Assembly: GCA_030770545.1 (NCBI GenBank)
Contig: CM061098.1
Location: 17,884,001 to 17,948,000 of the forward strand
Direction of reading: 5' to 3'
Source of the DNA: Macropodus opercularis
Taxonomy: Eukaryota > Chordata > Actinopteri > Anabantiformes > Osphronemidae
DNA: 64,000 nucleotides
Shown here: positions 62,873-64,000 of the stretch, in pieces
Layout: each line of letters starts with the position of its first letter
Numbering within the stretch: the first letter of the stretch is position 1
The notes under the pieces: model-generated
The model's database searches: none
Told to the model about the DNA's origin: nothing
What the model saw: the letters and a program-made list of their open reading frames with translations, nothing else
Position numbers and translations under genes: made by a program

Positions 62873-64000
62873 TTAATTGTCACATTAAAAAAAAGCAAGA
62901 TCAGACCTACAAAGTGTCAAATGCTGAATCATCTTCAAAAAATAAAAGGTCCCAGCAGTTTTAATCAGCAGTGTTCTCTTTGAGGAGCCTGTTCCCTGGA
63001 AGCAAAGCAGATTAACGTCTCTGTTTCAAAACCTCCATCACGTATCAACTGGAGCCTGCTACAGTGTGTTACACGCTGTTTTCATCACAGCCAGTCGAAG
63101 TCAGCACTAAAAAATGTCTGAACCTCAGGCAAAGTGCAGTTAAGTCTCAGACAGCCAAGCAATGCTGCTGCAGAGCAGGGCACTCACTCCCCAGCACGCG
63201 CAGTGAAAGCTCCAGCCTATTTGGGTGTGCTTGTCCTATTGATTATGCATCAAGCTGGTAACATGGACTCTCTGTTGCATTGGAGTCATACAACAGCAGG
63301 ACAAGAGAAGCACAGCCCAGATTTTGGAAAAGAGCGAAGCCTGATGTTTTTTTAATTGTTTGTCTGGATTTATCAGTGTCAACATGTTTAATGAACAAAT
63401 ACAAGCAGTGATGATGATGGTCTCTCACACAGGGACTCGCAAGTGTTTCTGACGACTCAAAATAATTTATTTGGTTATTACAAACTTGTTAGTGTATATT
63501 TAGTTGTGAAGGACGGCATAGCAGAGTAGCCACCTGACCTGAATGAAGGGATCAAACACTGAAACAACCAGGAAGTGAAGACGGATGCAGCGAAGACCTG
63601 GCAGAGCATCATCCTCACGGAGGAAGCAAAGCATCTGGTCCAGACTTCACAGAGTAACTGACTGCAACCACACATTAACTCAAAGGCTTCTCAGTTTGCA
63701 GAAGTGAAAAATATAATAAGTTTAGTTAGATAAGAAAACAGCTTTTGTAGGATAACATATTGCTATATATTTATGGAGCACACAGAAATGTCATGCATCT
63801 GTTGCATTTGTACATGTTTTCCCACCATTTCATTTTTGCTGGAAACTTGACTTGGAATTATAAGAAAGAATTCCAACGTTCAGTGTTCTAACCAAAGTCC
63901 ATTCATTCTGTTAGGTTTTGTTTCTCAAGGTTTTTCTGATCTAAAGTTTGGATTAATATTACTCACCGTGAACACTGTTTGTACTTGTATTGAGAACATT
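62873..64000. other. Non-coding stretch, no gene seen
   Basis: Frames at 63064-63261 and 63134-63355 (plus) and 63478-63675 (minus) are short, overlap and lack domains. No terminus or RNA gene recognised. Confidence 0.45.

Overview
The window looks like accessory, gene-poor DNA from a teleost fish. The evidence is the repeat community: an L2 (Maui-type) LINE, an R4/Dong-Rex6-type LINE, a tRNA-derived fish SINE, Ty3/gypsy elements, hAT and TTAA-inserting MITEs and Helitron-like sequence, all with vertebrate-type AT-rich spacers and microsatellites. No conserved host protein-coding gene could be named. Almost every long open frame belongs to a transposable element or is antisense to one.

Layout: 1-8.3 kb is non-coding, with an LTR-like fragment, a duplicated block that appears to have been copied 2.4 kb downstream, and degenerate tRNA/SINE pieces. 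8.36-13.34 kb (minus strand) is an R4-type LINE split by a nearly complete L2 LINE; the insertion fuses the reverse transcriptase of one to the endonuclease of the other in one open frame. 14-15.7 kb holds a solo-LTR-like and a hAT-like sequence. 17.74-24.1 kb is a head-to-tail concatemer of three Helitron-like units carrying seven tRNA-like modules. 24.7-34 kb is a patchwork: L2 pieces, a SINE with perfect target duplications, gypsy remnants and TTAA MITEs. 35.5-38.8 kb contains the one candidate non-transposon gene: TATA box, non-coding exon, intron and a very acidic ORF of unknown identity. 40.8-48.9 kb (minus) is a defective Ty3/gypsy element (gag, protease, RT, RNase H, integrase), interrupted by a 1.9-kb LTR of another element whose primer-binding site matches tRNA-Met. 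48.9-56.7 kb is mostly unremarkable.

The most interesting locus is 57.08-60.18 kb: a young LTR retrotransposon without reverse transcriptase, inserted in the 3' end of an L2 LINE. Its primer-binding site is complementary to the predicted 5' end of its own transcript (self-priming, as in Tf1/sushi elements). It encodes a 519-residue protein made of two nine-unit decapeptide arrays and a duplicated 42-residue module. Near the right end a Helitron 3' end sits inside a hAT element that sits inside a TTAA MITE.

The elements do not form a pathway. The functional links are parasitic: the autonomous-type enzymes here (L2, R4, gypsy) are all broken, and the SINE, MITEs and the 57-60 kb LTR element would need enzymes supplied from elsewhere. 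All family assignments come from reading motifs and termini, not from database searches.
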